From positions 104,952-168,951 of the forward strand of contig JAGDZJ010000017.1 in the NCBI GenBank assembly GCA_049115955.1: 64,000 nucleotides of DNA, given 5' to 3'. A program made the position numbers and the translations under genes. The first letter of the stretch is position 1. Each line of letters opens with the position of its first letter. Below, one piece after another: positions 39,296-48,370 of this stretch. The notes beneath the pieces are model-generated. The model made no database searches. It was not told the DNA's origin and worked only from the letters and a program-made list of their open reading frames with translations. This stretch comes from Salinispirillum sp049115955 (lineage in GTDB: Bacteria; Pseudomonadota; Gammaproteobacteria; Pseudomonadales; Natronospirillaceae).

Positions 39296-40336
39296 GTGAG
39301 AATTCAGCCGCCTATGATAACCGGAAAACCCATTGCTGTGCAGTCAGTCCCGACAGAAAAAAGCGGCTGGCAGCAGCAACTTGCAGAAATGATTCAGGAT
39401 CTGCCCACGCTGCTCGACACCTGCGGTTTAAGCACCCCACCAGCGCCCTTGGCGAACATGCTCGAAGTGAGCTTTCCGGTGCGCACTACACGCCATTTTG
39501 CGGGCTTGATCACGCGCGGCGACTGGCACGATCCCCTGTTGCGACAAATTCTTCCTTGGGCGGCTGAACAGGCGGTAGTACCCGGCTTCATTGCCGACCC
39601 ATTGGAAGAGCGAGAAGCATCCCCCTTGCCCGGCCTGATCCACAAATATCGCTCCCGCGTGTTACTGGTGCCCACTGGAGCTTGCGCCATTCATTGTCGC
39701 TACTGCTTCCGTCGTCATTTCCCGTACGAAGGCCATCGTATGGGCGCACAAGAGCGCGCCGCCATCATTAACTACCTGCGCGCTCATCCAGAAGTTAACG
39801 AAGTCATATTCAGCGGCGGCGATCCTTTAATGTTGAATGACCGCACCCTCAACCACTGGCTCACCGAGCTGGCTGGTATTTCCAACCTGACCACTGTACG
39901 ATTTCACAGTAGGCTTCCGGTTGTATTGCCGGACCGTCTTACACCTGAACTGTTAAAGGTACTGACCGAGACACGCTTAAATACGGTGTTAGTGCTGCAC
40001 AGTAACCATGCGCAAGAACTGGACGACAGCTTGGCCGCGCGCCTGTCCGCGCTGCGCGCGGCAGGCGTCATATTATTGAATCAAGCGGTGCTGTTACGTG
40101 GCGTAAACGACAATTTGATGACGCAAATGGCGTTGTCACAGCGATTAATACAGCTTGGCGTACTGCCGTATTACCTGCACCAACTGGATTCCGTCAGTGG
40201 TGCAGCTCATTTTGCCGTCTCAGACAGCGAGGCACTGTTATTGCATGATGAGATGAAAGAAGAACTTGCAGGCTATTTGGTACCTCGACTGGTGCGGGAA
40301 GAACCCGACCAACCGAGCAAAACCTGGTTGCCCTGA
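39296..40336 (+). CDS. epmB: EF-P beta-lysylation protein (lysine 2,3-aminomutase) EpmB
   Basis: EpmB is a radical-SAM, PLP-dependent aminomutase that converts L-lysine into (R)-beta-lysine for EpmA. In the 346-residue product the radical SAM motif is CAIHCRYCFRRHF with Cys130, Cys134 and Cys137. VIFSGGDPLMLNDRTLNHWL is the SAM-binding GGD block, and LPYYLHQLDSVSGAAHF lies near the C-terminus. The start is taken as GTG 39296; ATG 39314 is an alternative. It diverges from efp, so both can respond to one promoter region. Confidence 0.96.
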   Translation: MRIQPPMITGKPIAVQSVPTEKSGWQQQLAEMIQDLPTLLDTCGLSTPPAPLANMLEVSFPVRTTRHFAGLITRGDWHDPLLRQILPWAAEQAVVPGFIADPLEEREASPLPGLIHKYRSRVLLVPTGACAIHCRYCFRRHFPYEGHRMGAQERAAIINYLRAHPEVNEVIFSGGDPLMLNDRTLNHWLTELAGISNLTTVRFHSRLPVVLPDRLTPELLKVLTETRLNTVLVLHSNHAQELDDSLAARLSALRAAGVILLNQAVLLRGVNDNLMTQMALSQRLIQLGVLPYYLHQLDSVSGAAHFAVSDSEALLLHDEMKEELAGYLVPRLVREEPDQPSKTWLP

Positions 40337-40347
40337 CACCGCACAGA

Positions 40348-40376
40348 CGGACGTGTCCGCGCCAAACTATTATAAT
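40348..40376 (+). promoter_or_regulatory. Candidate promoter for fimW
   Basis: A perfect -10 TATAAT is at 40371-40376, 34 bp upstream of the fimW start. At 17-bp spacing the -35 position reads CGGACG (40348-40353), a poor match, so activator help or another sigma factor spacing is possible. Confidence 0.45.
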
Positions 40377-40410
40377 CGAGACACCCGATACTGTTAGAAC
40401 AGGACTAAGG

Positions 40411-42141
40411 ATGCCCGATAAAACGACTGCCTATTTGAAGCCCGCTGAGGCCACGCAGAAGACGCTGTCTTTCTGTGCCGCGCGCGAACGGGATCTGACC
40501 GACTGGGTGGGGCAACTGCCTATGGTCAACTTGGCAGAAACCGGCCGACGGCTTTACGGTGCCCTGCGTGAACTGAACCAACTCAAAGTTAGCCCACAAG
40601 ACCGCCTAACGTTTTTGAACATCTTGGCACCCAGCGTGGCGTACGCCGCTGACGGCTTGTTTCGTCGCCATCTCGACAGCTTGTATAACCTGGATGAAAC
40701 GGAGCGCAAGGTGGCTGGTTTAGCACAGGCGCTCCATGTTGAACTGGCTACGGGTTATAAAACCGTCGCCTTAGAAGCGGGCAGTGGTTGGGCGCTTTCA
40801 CGCAAAGACACCGTTGCGCGTGCATTGCACCACTGCACTTGGGCTTTATTGCCCAACCTTAAACGCGCGTTAAGTCTGTATCTACCGGCGCCCGCTGGCC
40901 TGTGGGGTGAGCTACACCAGCTGTATCGAGTGGCGCGCAAAGCAGAAACAGCCCGCACCGAATTTCAATGGCAAGATCACGCCAACACCTTAGAACAAGG
41001 CTACTTCGCTGCCTTGTTGCTGAGCACCGCGCAGACGTTTCAGTTGCAGAAACATGAATTGGAACCCCTATTTCGAGCCTATACGACTTGGAGTCGCTAC
41101 CTAAAACTGGCCCGCGCTCCGGGTGGTGTCTATCTGGTTGACCCCACCCGCGACCAGCCGCCACACTACATTACCGAGCACACGACGCTGCTGCCAGACT
41201 CTCTATGTTTGGATACCCGCGCGTTGGTACAGGCGCTGAATGAGAAACGAGCACAACTGCCGCCAGTGCATGGGCTGACTGACCGGCTGGCCGACCATCT
41301 GGCCCTGGCATGGGACCGCGCGCATCCGCGTCGTTTTCGGCGCCAAACAGCCGACGGCCGAATTGGCGTCACGGTCGGTTTATCGGCCGTGCACAAACTG
41401 CTGAGCGGCGGCCAGCCGTTTGAATCCTACATCCGCCGTTACCGCAGCGCCGCGGCAGAACTGGCGTCCGAAAAACGCTTTGAAGCGCGCGCCACGCGCA
41501 CTGAATTAGCCACCCGCGATGTCTGGGAAGGTTCATTTGATGCCGGCCTAAACACCATCGCCAGCATTCAGGTTGATGCCAGAAAACCCGAAGAAGACTT
41601 CGTAGATGTGTCGCCGGTCACAGAATACGGCGCACAATTGCGTAATATGAGCCCGCGCGGTTATTGTCTGCAATGGATGGGCGAAACGCCGAGTAATCTG
41701 GTGACGGGCGAATTGGTTGCGGTGCGCGACGAGCGCTCGAAACACCGCACGGTTGGTTTGATCCGTTGGGTACGTAAAGCACCACGGGAAGGCCTATTAT
41801 TAGGGATAGAGTTGCTGGCCCCCAATGCGCAGGCCTGTGCGACGCGCGTGTTGAATAAAACCGGCCAGCACAGTGATTTTTTGCGCGCCATCGTGCTACC
41901 AGAAATCAAAACCATTGCCCAACCGGAGTCGGTGATCATTCCTCGACTGGCCGTCAAAGTCGGGCAAAAAGCCCAACTGTTTCGCCAAGGCAAAGAACAA
42001 GCTTATCGGCTGACGCAAAAAGTGACAGAAACCAGCGCTATTGGCCAATTTTCCATCAGCCCCGTCCAGAGCCAACTGGACAAACCGACAGAACAAAAAA
42101 CAAACGCATGGGCGGACGACCCTCTTTGGCGATCGTTCTGA
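40411..42141 (+). CDS. fimW: FimW-like c-di-GMP-binding PilZ protein
   Basis: A 576-residue cytoplasmic protein, placed between the psd/efp region and fimX as in P. aeruginosa, where FimW is a c-di-GMP receptor involved in type IV pilus-based surface attachment. The N-terminal two-thirds are helical and unlike known enzymes. Towards the C-terminus NMSPRG (residues 412-417) fits the [D/N]xSxxG half of the PilZ c-di-GMP motif. RxxxR candidates are RRFRR (307-311) and RFEAR (356-360), further away than usual. Assignment rests on synteny plus this motif. It is followed by fimX after a 97-bp gap. Confidence 0.75.
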   Translation: MPDKTTAYLKPAEATQKTLSFCAARERDLTDWVGQLPMVNLAETGRRLYGALRELNQLKVSPQDRLTFLNILAPSVAYAADGLFRRHLDSLYNLDETERKVAGLAQALHVELATGYKTVALEAGSGWALSRKDTVARALHHCTWALLPNLKRALSLYLPAPAGLWGELHQLYRVARKAETARTEFQWQDHANTLEQGYFAALLLSTAQTFQLQKHELEPLFRAYTTWSRYLKLARAPGGVYLVDPTRDQPPHYITEHTTLLPDSLCLDTRALVQALNEKRAQLPPVHGLTDRLADHLALAWDRAHPRRFRRQTADGRIGVTVGLSAVHKLLSGGQPFESYIRRYRSAAAELASEKRFEARATRTELATRDVWEGSFDAGLNTIASIQVDARKPEEDFVDVSPVTEYGAQLRNMSPRGYCLQWMGETPSNLVTGELVAVRDERSKHRTVGLIRWVRKAPREGLLLGIELLAPNAQACATRVLNKTGQHSDFLRAIVLPEIKTIAQPESVIIPRLAVKVGQKAQLFRQGKEQAYRLTQKVTETSAIGQFSISPVQSQLDKPTEQKTNAWADDPLWRSF

Positions 42142-42238
42142 TAAAAACAGTCCAGCCGACATCTGCAGTACGGTGCCGCACCTCGAAAGCCTATACGCTT
42201 AAGGGTTACGTGGGCACCGATAAATAGACGGAAATGAC

Positions 42239-44305
42239 ATGAGTGTAGAAGACAACAACAGTATTAACTTGATCATGTTGCACCGCACACAAAACGAAGC
42301 GGAGCCCCTGCTAAGCGCCTTGCGCAACCGTGGCCAAGCGGCACGCAGCCATTTTGTGGCATCGGCTGCTGAGCTGGAAAAAATCATCCACGAGCAAATT
42401 TTCGACGTTGTGTGTGTGCACCTAGCTGCCGACACCGTTGACCCTAAAACCGCCATCGCACTCATCAAAAACAGCGGTAAAGACCTTCCCGTCATAGGGC
42501 TCACCGACGGCTACACACCGGAGCACCTAACCCAAGGTTTAGCGCTCGGCGTGGAAGACGTGGTCGACACCGCACAAACGAAACACGTTTTACACGCCAT
42601 TCAGCGCGCGTATAGCCAATTGATCGTGCGGCGCCAAAAACGCGCTTTAGAACACATGCTCACCGAATCCGAACGGCGCTGCCAACTGCTGCTCAACGGC
42701 TCTAAAGACGCCATCGCCTATGTCCACGAAGGCATGCACATCTACGCCAACGACACCTACCGAGAACTGTTTGGCTACGACGACATGGAAGAGCTGTCGT
42801 GTATGCCGCTTGTGGATCTGGTCAGCACCACTCCCCCGGACGCCTTAAAAGCCCAATTGAAGAAAGTCTCCACGGGCAAAAAAGTGCAGCTCGACGTACA
42901 GGGTGAACACGAAAGTGGCGAACACTTTAAAGCCCGTTTGTCGGTTAGCCCGGCCAGCTATGAAGGCGAGCCCTGTATTCAAATCACCATCAGCAAAGAC
43001 CAAGCGAACAACGAAGACCTGCAGGCCCGTGTGCGCGAACTGGCAAGTTTGGACGCCCAAACCCAACTGTACAACCGCGCCTATTTTGATGAAGCGCTTG
43101 CTGATGTGATCAACGACGTGCAACGCACCCACAGCAAAAGCAGCTTAGCGTTTCTGCAGATCATCAATCTCTCAGAGCATAAGCAAGCACTGGGTATCGC
43201 TGGCACCGACTTACTGCTGTCTTACGTTGCCGATGCCTTGCGCAAGGCGTACGCCGACACCGAATTGCTGGCCCGCTTCTCGGACGATGCTTTCACGTTG
43301 ATCTGCCCGACCGACATCGACACCTGCCGTAAGAAAACGGAACGTTTTCTAAAGGCTATAGCGAACCACCTGTTTGAGGTCGACGGACAAACGGTGCAGG
43401 TTACGTTACACGGCGGCATGAGCCCCATCACCGAAACCACCAGCTCTGACACAGAAACCATAACCCAAGCGCACGAAGCCTGTATGCGCGCCATCAAAGA
43501 AAACACGCCGGTCGTGGTCTATCGCCCCGGTGACAAGCAACTGACCGATAACACCATGGCCTCACAATTGCGCAAAGCGCTGGAAAGCAACCAGCTGCGC
43601 ATTCTGTTCCAGCCGTTGATGAATCTGCGCCACAGCAGCGAAGAAAACTACGAAGTGTTGGTACGCATTGTCGGCGACGACGAAAAGCTGCTGACCCCGC
43701 ATGAATTTCTGGAAGCCGCCAACGTGGCCGACTTGGCCCACCACCTCGACCGCTGGGTATTCCGTAAAACCGTGATTGAACTGGCCCGCCACCGACGCGA
43801 CAAAGGCGCCACCACACGAGCCTTCGTGCACCTGACGGCCGCCACCGTGCAAGACCCAACCTTTTTGCCATGGGCGAACAAAACCCTGCGCGAAGCCAAG
43901 CTGCCCGGCGACGCCATTGTTTTCCAAATATCAGAGCACCTGGCCCACAGCTATTTGAAGCAGCTCAAAGCCTTCAGTAAAGGCCTGAGCGTGCTGCACA
44001 CCAAATTGGCCATTGGTCGTTTTGGACACCCGGAGAAAGGCGAGTTGCTGCTGCGGCACGTCAATATCGATTTCATCAAGGTTGATCCCAGCTTCGTCAA
44101 AGACTTGGATAACAGCGACAACCTGAACAAACTGACGGAGTTAGTGAATTTCATCAACGACCACGACGTGGCGTCGATTGTGCCGCACATTGAAAGCGCG
44201 GCGATATTGGCCAGCCTATGGCAGGCGGGGGTGCATTACGTGCAAGGGCATTATTTGCAACAGCCCGCGAGCAGCATGGATTATCAGTTCGAAGAAGACG
44301 AGTAG
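42239..44305 (+). CDS. fimX: FimX-type degenerate GGDEF-EAL c-di-GMP effector
   Basis: A 688-residue regulator. A REC-like domain (about residues 8-125) lacks the clear phosphoacceptor Asp. A PAS domain (about 140-255) is followed by a GGDEF domain (about 260-430) whose signature is SDDAF at 348-352, so it is inactive. The EAL domain (about 440-680) has EVL at 472-474 instead of EAL, as in FimX, so it binds c-di-GMP without cleaving it. FimX works at the cell pole with PilB and PilZ to drive type IV pilus assembly. No pil structural genes are in the window. Confidence 0.88.
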   Translation: MSVEDNNSINLIMLHRTQNEAEPLLSALRNRGQAARSHFVASAAELEKIIHEQIFDVVCVHLAADTVDPKTAIALIKNSGKDLPVIGLTDGYTPEHLTQGLALGVEDVVDTAQTKHVLHAIQRAYSQLIVRRQKRALEHMLTESERRCQLLLNGSKDAIAYVHEGMHIYANDTYRELFGYDDMEELSCMPLVDLVSTTPPDALKAQLKKVSTGKKVQLDVQGEHESGEHFKARLSVSPASYEGEPCIQITISKDQANNEDLQARVRELASLDAQTQLYNRAYFDEALADVINDVQRTHSKSSLAFLQIINLSEHKQALGIAGTDLLLSYVADALRKAYADTELLARFSDDAFTLICPTDIDTCRKKTERFLKAIANHLFEVDGQTVQVTLHGGMSPITETTSSDTETITQAHEACMRAIKENTPVVVYRPGDKQLTDNTMASQLRKALESNQLRILFQPLMNLRHSSEENYEVLVRIVGDDEKLLTPHEFLEAANVADLAHHLDRWVFRKTVIELARHRRDKGATTRAFVHLTAATVQDPTFLPWANKTLREAKLPGDAIVFQISEHLAHSYLKQLKAFSKGLSVLHTKLAIGRFGHPEKGELLLRHVNIDFIKVDPSFVKDLDNSDNLNKLTELVNFINDHDVASIVPHIESAAILASLWQAGVHYVQGHYLQQPASSMDYQFEEDE

Positions 44306-44314
44306 GTGGCTAAT

Positions 44315-44412
44315 GGCGGATGACGCTGCGCTCTTCCGCCCTATACCGCCCACCACGTTATATTATCCATTGCTGATGACACATAGGGCGGAAGAGCGCA
44401 GCGTCATCCGCC
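44315..44412. repeat. Perfect inverted pair of the 30-nt GGCGGATGACGC repeat
   Basis: The left arm (44315-44344, starting GGCGGATGACGCTGCGC) and the right arm (44383-44412, ending GCAGCGTCATCCGCC) are perfectly complementary over 30 bp around a 38-nt spacer. The pair lies 10 bp after the fimX stop and 31 bp before the convergent serB stop, a natural place for a bidirectional terminator. The same 30-mer occurs singly at 1857-1886. Confidence 0.92.
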
Positions 44413-44442
44413 GTCACTCGTAAACTGCCCCATGAAACCGCC

Positions 44443-45699
44443 CTACAAACTGTCGATTTGATGCTGGTCCTTAAACCCCAACAAATACAAAATGCCGTCT
44501 AACCCGATGGTACTGAGTGCCTGTTTGGCGTTCTGCTGCACAATGGGCTTGGCGCGAAACGCAATGCCCAAGCCGGCGGTGCTCAGCATCGGCAGGTCGT
44601 TCGCGCCGTCACCGACGGCAATCACCTGCTCCAATGAGATGTTCATATCCGCAGCAATCTGCTTCAGCAACTCCGCCTTGCGCGCGCCGTCGACAATAGG
44701 CTCAATCACTCGCCCGGTCAGCTCATCGTTCTCATCGAACTCTAACGTGTTGGCGTGCACATAATCGATGCCCAATTTAGCTTGCAGATATTCACCAAAA
44801 TAGGTGAACCCCCCAGACAGAATGGCCGTGCGATACCCTAGGGTTTTAACATGTCGAATCAGTCGCTCGGCGCCTTCGGTCACCGGCAGCTGCGCCGCCA
44901 CTTCGGCCAATACCGACTTCTTCAAACCTTTCAGCAACGCCATGCGCTGCCGAAAGCTTTCTTGAAAATCCAGCTCACCACGCATTGCGGATTCAGTAAT
45001 TTCTGCCACCTGATCACCCACGCCTGCGGCCTTGGCTAATTCATCAATGACTTCCGCTTCGATCAACGTGGAGTCCATATCAAAGCAGATCAAGCGCCGA
45101 TTGCGGCGATACAGGGTGTCTTCTTGGAAGGCGATGTCGACGTCTAATTCACCGGCGACTTGCAGGAAACGCGCGCGCATGGCGTCGGCATCGACCGGCT
45201 TACCACGCAACGAAATCTCCACACAGGCACGGCTGTTCTCAGGGGCTTTACCGAGCGGTACGCGGCCCGACAGACGTACAATGTCGTCGATGTTCAATTC
45301 TTGTTCGGCCACCACTTCGGCCATGCGCGCAAAGTGCGCGGCGGTGATCTTGCGGGCCAGTAAGGTCACGGTATAACGCTCTTTACCTTGGCCGCCCACC
45401 CAGTGCTCGTAGTCTTCTGCACTGACCGGCGTGAACTGCACCCCGACGCCCATTTCATGAGCCTTGTACAGCAAGTCTTTCAACACCGTGCTCGCCATGC
45501 CTTCACTGGGCAACTCAATGAGCATACCCAGATTCAGTTGGTCGTGAATGACCGACTGGCCAATATCCAGAATGGCAATATTGTGCTGTGCCAACAAATT
45601 GGAAAAGGCCAGAGTCAGACCACGGCGGTCTTCACCCGACACCTTCACCAGAATAACTTCAGACGTCTTCTTAGAGACAGCGGGTGAGGTGTCGGTCAT
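44443..45699 (-). CDS. serB: Phosphoserine phosphatase SerB
   Basis: SerB carries out the last step of serine synthesis, O-phosphoserine to serine. The 418-residue protein has two N-terminal ACT domains (about residues 15-190), possible serine sensors, then a HAD phosphatase domain. Motif I is CFDMDSTLIEAEVIDELAKA (about 206-225, nucleophile Asp), motif II TAILSGGFTYF, and motif III/IV VIAVGDGANDLPMLSTAGLG. The ACT pair makes it longer than E. coli SerB. A 57-codon gene ends 1 bp before its start. Convergent with fimX. Confidence 0.97.
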   Translation of the reverse strand: MTDTSPAVSKKTSEVILVKVSGEDRRGLTLAFSNLLAQHNIAILDIGQSVIHDQLNLGMLIELPSEGMASTVLKDLLYKAHEMGVGVQFTPVSAEDYEHWVGGQGKERYTVTLLARKITAAHFARMAEVVAEQELNIDDIVRLSGRVPLGKAPENSRACVEISLRGKPVDADAMRARFLQVAGELDVDIAFQEDTLYRRNRRLICFDMDSTLIEAEVIDELAKAAGVGDQVAEITESAMRGELDFQESFRQRMALLKGLKKSVLAEVAAQLPVTEGAERLIRHVKTLGYRTAILSGGFTYFGEYLQAKLGIDYVHANTLEFDENDELTGRVIEPIVDGARKAELLKQIAADMNISLEQVIAVGDGANDLPMLSTAGLGIAFRAKPIVQQNAKQALSTIGLDGILYLLGFKDQHQIDSL

Positions 45700-45700
45700 C

Positions 45701-45874
45701 TTATTTCAGGCTTTCAACAGTGCTTTTAACGCTGGCCGCCAAGGCGCGCAGTTCGGCTACAGTCTCGTCCACTTCATGCGTAGACATGGCACGCGGAGCG
45801 TCGGGGCTAATACGGAACAAGGCGTTTTCAATACGGTTCAGTTGCTCTAGGGCCTGATCAATCTTCTCGCTCAT
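45701..45874 (-). CDS. Small hypothetical protein coupled to serB
   Basis: A 57-residue soluble helical peptide starting MSEKIDQALEQLNRIENALF, with heptad-like Leu/Ile spacing. The middle has SPDAPRAMSTHE and the end is AELRALAASVKSTVESLK. GAGGAA lies at proper distance from the ATG, and the stop is followed after 1 bp by the serB ATG, so translation is probably coupled. I do not recognise a family. Possibly a coiled-coil partner; its role is unknown. Confidence 0.7.
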   Translation of the reverse strand: MSEKIDQALEQLNRIENALFRISPDAPRAMSTHEVDETVAELRALAASVKSTVESLK

Positions 45875-46010
45875 GGTGCAATTCCTCAGATAATGAAAAG
45901 GTGGTGACGACTGCCTGCACAAGGTAGACTAGCCCCCGTCTAAATTGGCGGCTATTGTAGCGTCAATCATTCCAGAATACAGCCATCTGCCTGGATCTCT
46001 AACGCGCATT

Positions 46011-47333
46011 ATGTGGAAATTACTGGAGCGCCTCGTACGCTCACCTAATATTATTGTCGTCGCTTTGTGCGTTCTGTTTCTGACGGTACTCAGTGCAACT
46101 CTGCTGGTATGGCCTAATCAGCAGCAACTCGAAGCCGCATGGCGCCAACAAGGCGAACTGCTGGCGCGCGAGTACGGCCACCGTGCGGCCGGGCTACTCA
46201 CCATTGACGACCGCATCAGCCTCACCGTGGAAGCACGACGCTGGGCGCGTGAACCACTGATCAACGGCATCGAAATCATGGATCCTGCCGGCCGCACCAT
46301 CACCGATGCGGGCAGCGTTCACAGCGACGATCAGCGCAATTTCAGTACCCCGCTGTATTACGAAGACCAACTGCTCGGCACCCTGACCCTGTGGCAAGAC
46401 GACAGCGGACTGCGCGCCGCACGATTACGAGGCGCAGTGCTGATCGCCCTTACCCTATTGGTGCTGGGTGGCCTGTCTGGCGGCATGATGCATTTGTTTT
46501 TGCGTCGCCAAGCACGCCACAGCGACCAAACTCAGGCGTTGCTGATCGCGCACTTCCCCGAATTACATGTGCCTGAAACTCTCGAGCCCGAAGCACGCTT
46601 AACCCATTTACTGCACCAGCTCGGGCGGACGCACGGTGAAGCGCTGGACCTGCTGTCCGCTTTGCGCCGCCGCCTGCCCGAACATCAGATCAGCGAAATC
46701 CTGGCGAATTTTCGCGCCAGCGACCTGCCCGGTGCACAAACCGTCGGCGCGCTGATCAAGATCGAGCTGGTCAATCTCGACGCTCTGGAAAAGAAACTGC
46801 CGCCCGATGCGGTGAAACGCTTGATGGATTTTATCCAGCAGCGCTGCGACGAAGTCATGCGCTTGTATCAAGGCGAACCGACGCAAGACCCTTGGCGCTT
46901 TCTGGTACAGAACGACGCCGAAGACGGCGACTTCGTGCAACGTGCGCTGTGTGCCAGCTATGTGCTGGACCAACTGCTGAACAACATGGAAGGCTGGACA
47001 GCCCGCCCGCGCCCTGAATTCAGCGTGTCGGTTATGGCTGGCCCGATGTACGCGGGTATTCAGAACAGTCGCGGCTTACCGGTACTGACCATTTTTGGTC
47101 ATATCCTCAAAGAATTAGACGCCCTGAGTAGCCACAACCAAGGGGCACAAATCCTGATCGGCGAGCCGGTGTTCCAATACGCGCCGCTCGGTGACATTGT
47201 GGATGCCGAGATTTACCGAGACATCGCCTTACCCAACACTCAAACGTTAGAAGTCTGGCGTTTGCTCGGCTTCACCGAAAACTGGCAACGCGTGCTCGAC
47301 CGGCAGGTGGATTCGTTGCAGGACCGTGTCTGA
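46011..47333 (+). CDS. AhpA/YtjB-like membrane protein with degenerate cyclase-like domain
   Basis: A 440-residue inner-membrane protein from ATG 46011. One N-terminal helix (NIIVVALCVLFLTVLSATLL), a periplasmic domain of about 115 residues, and a second helix (AVLIALTLLVLGGLSGGMMH, about residues 141-160) match YtjB/Smp, which is divergent from serB in many gammaproteobacteria. The cytoplasmic part (about 230-420) has the layout of a class III nucleotide cyclase: GALIKIELVNLDALEKKLPP at the start and AGPMYAGIQNSRGLPVLTIF later. It lacks the metal-binding Asp pair, so I expect no catalysis. It precedes a transporter permease (TGATG overlap). Confidence 0.7.
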   Translation: MWKLLERLVRSPNIIVVALCVLFLTVLSATLLVWPNQQQLEAAWRQQGELLAREYGHRAAGLLTIDDRISLTVEARRWAREPLINGIEIMDPAGRTITDAGSVHSDDQRNFSTPLYYEDQLLGTLTLWQDDSGLRAARLRGAVLIALTLLVLGGLSGGMMHLFLRRQARHSDQTQALLIAHFPELHVPETLEPEARLTHLLHQLGRTHGEALDLLSALRRRLPEHQISEILANFRASDLPGAQTVGALIKIELVNLDALEKKLPPDAVKRLMDFIQQRCDEVMRLYQGEPTQDPWRFLVQNDAEDGDFVQRALCASYVLDQLLNNMEGWTARPRPEFSVSVMAGPMYAGIQNSRGLPVLTIFGHILKELDALSSHNQGAQILIGEPVFQYAPLGDIVDAEIYRDIALPNTQTLEVWRLLGFTENWQRVLDRQVDSLQDRV

Positions 47334-48370
47334 TGGCGCGCCGCAAGCCCTGGCTGATCTATCTCGGCCTGAGCCTTGCACTGGTCGGGCTGGCCTTGTG
47401 GAGTCTGCGCTCCGGCACATTACCCATCACCCTGCCAGACATTGTGCGCGCCTTGCTGTTTCCCAACGAAGGCCAACATAACCCGTTGCTCGATACCGTC
47501 ATTTGGGACATTCGCGCCCCGCGTTTAGTGATGGCCGCGCTGATCGGGGCGGGCCTCGCACTCGCCGGAGCCACCTTGCAGGCGTTGTTTCGTAACCCAT
47601 TGGCCGAACCGACCATATTGGGCATTACCTCTGGCGCGACGGCGTTTGCACTCGGCACCATGATCCTGCTGCCCAGCCTGTTTGCCCTGCTGCAAGGCAC
47701 GATTGGCATTGCGACCATTCCGCTGCTGGCCAGTCTCGGGGCTGCTGCCACTCTTGGCTTAATGCTGTTGTTGGCGCGCCAGCACGGCTTCGACCCCAAT
47801 CGCGTTATCCTGATCGGCATTGCCATCAACGTTTTCGCAGGTGCGGTTATCAGCGTCTGCGCTTATTTGGCCACCGACCAACAGTTGCGCGTATTGTCGT
47901 TTTGGAGCCTAGGCTCTCTTTCCGCCGCTACTTGGAACAAGGTGCCGATCTTACTGATCGCCATGTTCGTCGGCGGAGCCATCATCATTCGGCACGCTCG
48001 TTTTCTTAATGCGTTATTGCTCGGCGAGTCCGAAGCCTATCACCTGGGCTTTCCAGTGCGCCGCGCCAAACAACTGTGCTTGCTGGGCGTCACGCTGATC
48101 AGCGGTTCGGCTGTTGCGTTCACCGGCATGATTGGCTTTGTTGGCTTGGTGATGCCCCACATTATGCGCCTGCTGTTTGGCCCCAACCATAAACACTTGC
48201 TGTGGTACGCCGCGGCGGGTGGCGCGGGTTTATTGATGTTTGCAGACACACTGGCGCGCACCGTTATTGCGCCCATCGAATTGCCCGTTGGTATACTGAC
48301 CGCCATGATCGGCGGCCCCTTCTTTGTCCTATTATTGGTGTATTCGCGCTTATGGCATCCGAACTCCTAA
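47333..48370 (+). CDS. FecCD-family ABC transporter permease (iron/heme/cobalamin type)
   Basis: A 345-residue permease with about ten membrane helices. Family segments include DIRAPRLVMAALIGAGLALA (about residues 60-79), ATLQALFRNPLAEPTILGIT, and FTGMIGFVGLVMPHIMRLLF (about 261-280), the EAA-like coupling region that contacts the ATPase. BtuC, FhuB, HmuU and FecD are relatives. Its ATG overlaps the stop of the AhpA-like gene and its end overlaps the ATPase start by 19 bp, so the three are one operon. No substrate-binding protein or TonB receptor is nearby, so the ligand is unassigned. Confidence 0.92.
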   Translation: MARRKPWLIYLGLSLALVGLALWSLRSGTLPITLPDIVRALLFPNEGQHNPLLDTVIWDIRAPRLVMAALIGAGLALAGATLQALFRNPLAEPTILGITSGATAFALGTMILLPSLFALLQGTIGIATIPLLASLGAAATLGLMLLLARQHGFDPNRVILIGIAINVFAGAVISVCAYLATDQQLRVLSFWSLGSLSAATWNKVPILLIAMFVGGAIIIRHARFLNALLLGESEAYHLGFPVRRAKQLCLLGVTLISGSAVAFTGMIGFVGLVMPHIMRLLFGPNHKHLLWYAAAGGAGLLMFADTLARTVIAPIELPVGILTAMIGGPFFVLLLVYSRLWHPNS

